This document shows positions 60,683 to 64,000 of a DNA stretch of 64,000 nucleotides, in pieces (the first letter of the stretch is position 1; each line of letters begins with the position of its first letter). The notes beneath the pieces were generated by a model. That model had not been told where the DNA came from, ran no database searches, and was given only the letters and a program-made list of their open reading frames with translations. The stretch is from an uncultured Mycoplasmatota bacterium. GTDB lineage: Bacteria > Bacillota_I > Bacilli_A > RF39 > UBA660. The stretch spans positions 1 through 64,000 of the forward strand of contig CAMZCT010000004.1 in the NCBI GenBank assembly GCA_947305065.1, read 5' to 3'. The translations under genes and the position numbers were made by a program.

Positions 60683-61177
60683 TAATTCTTCCTTTAAAGT
60701 GACAATATCAATTTCTTTAATTATTATATCTGCTAATTCTTCAGCAGTTTCTGTTCTTTTCTCTGATACATAATAATAATAAATATTGGCTAATCCACCA
60801 ATTAAGAAACTATTATAGAAGTTTGGTTCGGCAGTTATTGCTCTAACAAATTCTTCTTTTACTAAGTTGTATAAATCAGCAGCAATGATTATTTCGGTTA
60901 GTTTTCTTTCTTTAACTAAAAGTGTAACTCCTTGTAGTATTCTTTCTTCAATTGAGCAGTTTGAACCTTTGTACTTAGCTATGTACTCATCGGTTTTCGT
61001 GTCAAGAATGTATTTTAATATTTCCTTTTTATCGTAGAATTGACGATAAAAAGTCATTCTTGAAACACCAGCTTTTTCAACGATATCGTTGATAGTGATA
61101 TCTTCGTATTTTTTGTCTTTAAGTAAATATAAAAAGGCGTCAGAAATATACTTTCTTGATTTTTCAATTCTCGGCAT
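60668..61177 (-). CDS. TetR/AcrR family regulator
   Basis: ITINDIVEKAGVSRMTFYRQFYDKKEILKYIL. Confidence 0.92.
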   Translation of the reverse strand: MPRIEKSRKYISDAFLYLLKDKKYEDITINDIVEKAGVSRMTFYRQFYDKKEILKYILDTKTDEYIAKYKGSNCSIEERILQGVTLLVKERKLTEIIIAADLYNLVKEEFVRAITAEPNFYNSFLIGGLANIYYYYVSEKRTETAEELADIIIKEIDIVTLKEELQKRK

Positions 61178-61327
61178 AATGTTATAAAACCTCCCTTTTG
61201 TAACATAATCATCTATATGTTATATTAAAACTGTAAATTCTGCAAGTAAAAATTGAAAATTTATAGAAATTCTTGCATTTTGTTGGGATTTGTATTATTC
61301 TAATATCTCAGTTTAGGGGGGGATAAT

Positions 61328-62263
61328 ATGAAAAATGTTGATTTATTATGGATATTAATATTACTCCTTGTTACTTCTTGTATTATTTATTATAAGGATG
61401 ATATTAGTCAGTTATTAGATGATAATAGGGTTAGTTATTCGGTAAATGAAGAAGATAATAATTATAAAACTGATAGTATCGTTAGTTATAGTAGTAATGA
61501 ACAAATGAAAAAGGATAAGAAAGCTTTTATAACTGGTGAAAACCTTTATTTTAACGAAGAATATAATATATACTATACATATTTAAGCAGTGAGGGTAAA
61601 AAAATATATAATCAGGTTTATGCTAATGCTTTAGTTTATAATAAGACATTTACAACAGTTACTAAGATTAGTACAAATGAACTGAGTGATGTCATGGAAG
61701 CATTATTTAATGATCATCCTGAATTATTCTATTTAGATACTAATTACTCATATAAGTATAATAGTAATGGAATGTGTATAGAAATTACTTTAAATTATAA
61801 TGATACTGTTAATAATATAGAATACAATAAAGATGTATTTGAAAAAGAAGTTAATAGAATTGTTAACGAAGCTAATAAATTAGCTAATGACTTTGAAAAA
61901 GAAAAATATGTGTATATGGCTTTGATTAATGAAGTTGATTATGATAAGAGTGCAAACTATAACCAGAGTGCATTTAGTGCTTTGGTAGTAGGGAAATCAG
62001 TATGTGCTGGTTATGCAAGAGCTTTTCAATTGATTATGCAAAGATTAAATATTCCTACTTATTATGTATTGGGATTTGCTAAAGAAGAACATGCTTGGAA
62101 TATAGTTAAATTAAATGGAGGATATTATAATGTTGACTTAACTTGGGATGATACAGGAGGAGTTTATAAACACTTTAATTTAACTGATAGAGATATAGCA
62201 GTTACTCATGAAAGAAGAGGAATATCTAAGAACTTACCAAAATGTAATTATAGAATGGGTTGA
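61328..62263 (+). CDS. membrane-anchored transglutaminase-like domain protein
   Basis: N-terminal TM; SALVVGKSVCAGYARAFQLIMQRLNIPTYYVLGFAKEEHAWNIVKLNGGYYNVDLTWDD (Cys-His-Asp). Confidence 0.9.
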   Translation: MKNVDLLWILILLLVTSCIIYYKDDISQLLDDNRVSYSVNEEDNNYKTDSIVSYSSNEQMKKDKKAFITGENLYFNEEYNIYYTYLSSEGKKIYNQVYANALVYNKTFTTVTKISTNELSDVMEALFNDHPELFYLDTNYSYKYNSNGMCIEITLNYNDTVNNIEYNKDVFEKEVNRIVNEANKLANDFEKEKYVYMALINEVDYDKSANYNQSAFSALVVGKSVCAGYARAFQLIMQRLNIPTYYVLGFAKEEHAWNIVKLNGGYYNVDLTWDDTGGVYKHFNLTDRDIAVTHERRGISKNLPKCNYRMG

Positions 62264-62301
62264 ATAATAACAACTTTTATAAAAAAGTTGTTATTTTTTT
62301 G
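62264..62301 (+). terminator. rho-independent terminator
   Basis: AATAACAACTTTT-ataa-AAAAGTTGTTATT TTTTT. Confidence 0.75.
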
Positions 62302-62328
62302 CTATAATAATGAGCAGGTGGTTTATTT

Positions 62329-63198
62329 ATGATTTATTGTTTATTAACGTTCATTTTTTGGGGGACGGCAGATTTATTTTATAAGTTAGGTAATAAAGAA
62401 GATAAAAAATATAATGAATTAGTAACAGGAATTATAGTAGGTATTGTTATGGGTATACATGCTACTGTTTATTTATTAATAAATCATTTATCAGTTAGTT
62501 TTATAGAAATGATTAAATATTTACCAGTTTCTTTATGTTATATAATAAGCATGATTGTAAGTTATCGTGGTTTTAGATATATAGAATTAACTTTAGCTAG
62601 TCCAATAGAAAACACATCCGGGGCGATTACTTCTTTATTTTTAATTATATTTTTTAAAGATAAATTACCACCACTAGCTTATTTAGCTATAATATTGGTA
62701 TTTATTGGTATTTTAATGGTATCTATTTTAGAGAAAAAAGAAGGAAGAGCAATAAAGTTAAGAAAAATCAATTTCTTGATAATACTATTTCCTCTAATAT
62801 ATTGTTTATTGGATGGTATAGGAACCTTTTTAGATGCTGTATATTTAGATAAATTAAGTTTGATAAGTGAAGATAGCGCTTTACTTTGTTATGAATATAC
62901 ATTTCTAATATATGCTGTTATAGCTTTAATATTCTTGAAATTTAAGAAACAAAAAGTAAATTTATTTAAAGAAAGAGATAAAACGATAGCAGCTATATTA
63001 GAGACGGCAGGACAATTTTTCTATGTGTTTGCCATGAGTCATAATTCGACAATTGGAGCAACAATAGTAGGATCTTATTGTATATTATCGATGATACTAT
63101 CTCGTATTTTCTTAAAAGAAAAGTTATCAGAACAAAAATATGTAGGTTTATTAATTGCAATATCAGGTTTGATATTACTAGCATTTTTAGATATTTAA
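62329..63198 (+). CDS. DMT/EamA family transporter
   Basis: about 10 TM; repeated ELTLASPIENTSGAITSLFLIIFFKDKL / GATIVGSYCILSMILSRIFLKEKLS. Confidence 0.85.
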   Translation: MIYCLLTFIFWGTADLFYKLGNKEDKKYNELVTGIIVGIVMGIHATVYLLINHLSVSFIEMIKYLPVSLCYIISMIVSYRGFRYIELTLASPIENTSGAITSLFLIIFFKDKLPPLAYLAIILVFIGILMVSILEKKEGRAIKLRKINFLIILFPLIYCLLDGIGTFLDAVYLDKLSLISEDSALLCYEYTFLIYAVIALIFLKFKKQKVNLFKERDKTIAAILETAGQFFYVFAMSHNSTIGATIVGSYCILSMILSRIFLKEKLSEQKYVGLLIAISGLILLAFLDI

Positions 63199-63258
63199 GG
63201 ACAATTAAACTGGTCCTTTTTTCTATTTAAAGGTATAATATTTATAGGGTGGATAAGT

Positions 63259-64000
63259 ATGAATGAAAAAAATAATCGAATGAAAGAATTAATAGATTTA
63301 TTAACTAAAGCAAGTGTAGCTTATTATCAGAATAGTGAACCAATTATGACTGATTTTGAATATGATAAGTTATATGATGAATTAGTAGAATTAGAGAAAG
63401 AGACTAATATGGTATTATCTAATAGTCCAACTATAAGAGTAGAGCCAGAAATACAAAGTTCTTTACAAACAATTGAACATCCAGCACCAATGTTATCTTT
63501 AGGTAAAACTAAAAGTGTTGACGATTTGGTAGATTTTATTGGGGATAAAGAAGGATTATTATCTTGGAAATTAGATGGTTTAACAATAGTATTGACTTAT
63601 GAAGAGGGTAAACTAGTAAGTGGAGTTACAAGGGGTAATGGAATTATTGGCGAAATAGTAACAGAAAATGTTAAACAGTTTAAAAATATACCACTTACTA
63701 TTCCATATAAAGGTCATCTAGTACTAAGAGGGGAAGCTATTATTAAGTATTCTGATTTTAATAAGATGAACGAAGAAATGGATGATTCTTCTCAATATAA
63801 GAATCCTCGTAATTTATGTAGTGGATCAGTAAGACAATTAGACAGTAAAATAACTGCCAAAAGAAATGTCAATTGTATAATCTTTGCGTTAATTGAAGCA
63901 GATGAAGAATTTAAATATAAGAGCGAAGGATTTGAATGGTTAAAAACATTAGGTTTTGAAACTGTAGAATATTATAAAGTAAATAGTACTAATATACCTG
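63259..64000 (+). CDS. ligA: NAD-dependent DNA ligase, N-terminal part (runs off window)
   Basis: MTDFEYDKLYDELVELE, SWKLDGLTIVLTY, VTRGNGIIGEIVTENV, YKNPRNLCSGSVRQLDS. Confidence 0.92.
   Translation, partial: MNEKNNRMKELIDLLTKASVAYYQNSEPIMTDFEYDKLYDELVELEKETNMVLSNSPTIRVEPEIQSSLQTIEHPAPMLSLGKTKSVDDLVDFIGDKEGLLSWKLDGLTIVLTYEEGKLVSGVTRGNGIIGEIVTENVKQFKNIPLTIPYKGHLVLRGEAIIKYSDFNKMNEEMDDSSQYKNPRNLCSGSVRQLDSKITAKRNVNCIIFALIEADEEFKYKSEGFEWLKTLGFETVEYYKVNSTNIP

Noticed and set aside
1-64000. CRISPR array or transposon
   Set aside because: No regularly spaced repeats and no transposase or integrase motifs seen; the only strong repeats are the coding paralogs at 1-5 kb
1-64000. Alternative genetic code (UGA=Trp or UAG reassigned)
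   Set aside because: Genes end normally at TGA (e.g. 6303, 62263) and TAG (e.g. 7724); no repeated internal stops apart from the single case at 53905-53907

Overview
AT-rich, low-GC Gram-positive-type chromosomal window (Bacilli/Mollicutes-like gut lineage by gene content; inference). TGA and TAG both act as ordinary stops, so genetic code 11 fits. The window opens inside the 3' end of a 5S rRNA and ends inside ligA. Most of it is densely packed housekeeping sequence: tsaE/tsaB/RimI-TsaD fusion, YebC, a two-component system, rpsO-pnp, ABC exporters, proS, sufB, ssb, ThyX, RNase J, a RelA/SpoT homolog. Accessory or under-described content: (1) a tandem array at 1.0-5.15 kb of six paralogous two-TM pilin-like N-terminal modules, three fused to different cell-wall or SGNH-type hydrolase domains; (2) RNA elements absent from the ORF track: 5S rRNA end, tRNA-Arg(CCG), a preQ1-I riboswitch before a YhhQ-type transporter, a Pro T-box before proS, and a multi-hairpin C-rich-loop sRNA candidate between ssb and thyX; (3) enzymes with degenerate catalytic motifs (RNase J2-like, RelA/SpoT homolog, double-length ThyX, PIG-L-like); (4) unusual fusions (GNAT-TsaD, GNAT-transglutaminase-like, DUF5662-GNAT); (5) decaying genes, including one split by a single in-frame UAG. 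No CRISPR array, transposase or prophage was seen. All assignments come from reading the sequence; no searches or folding were run.
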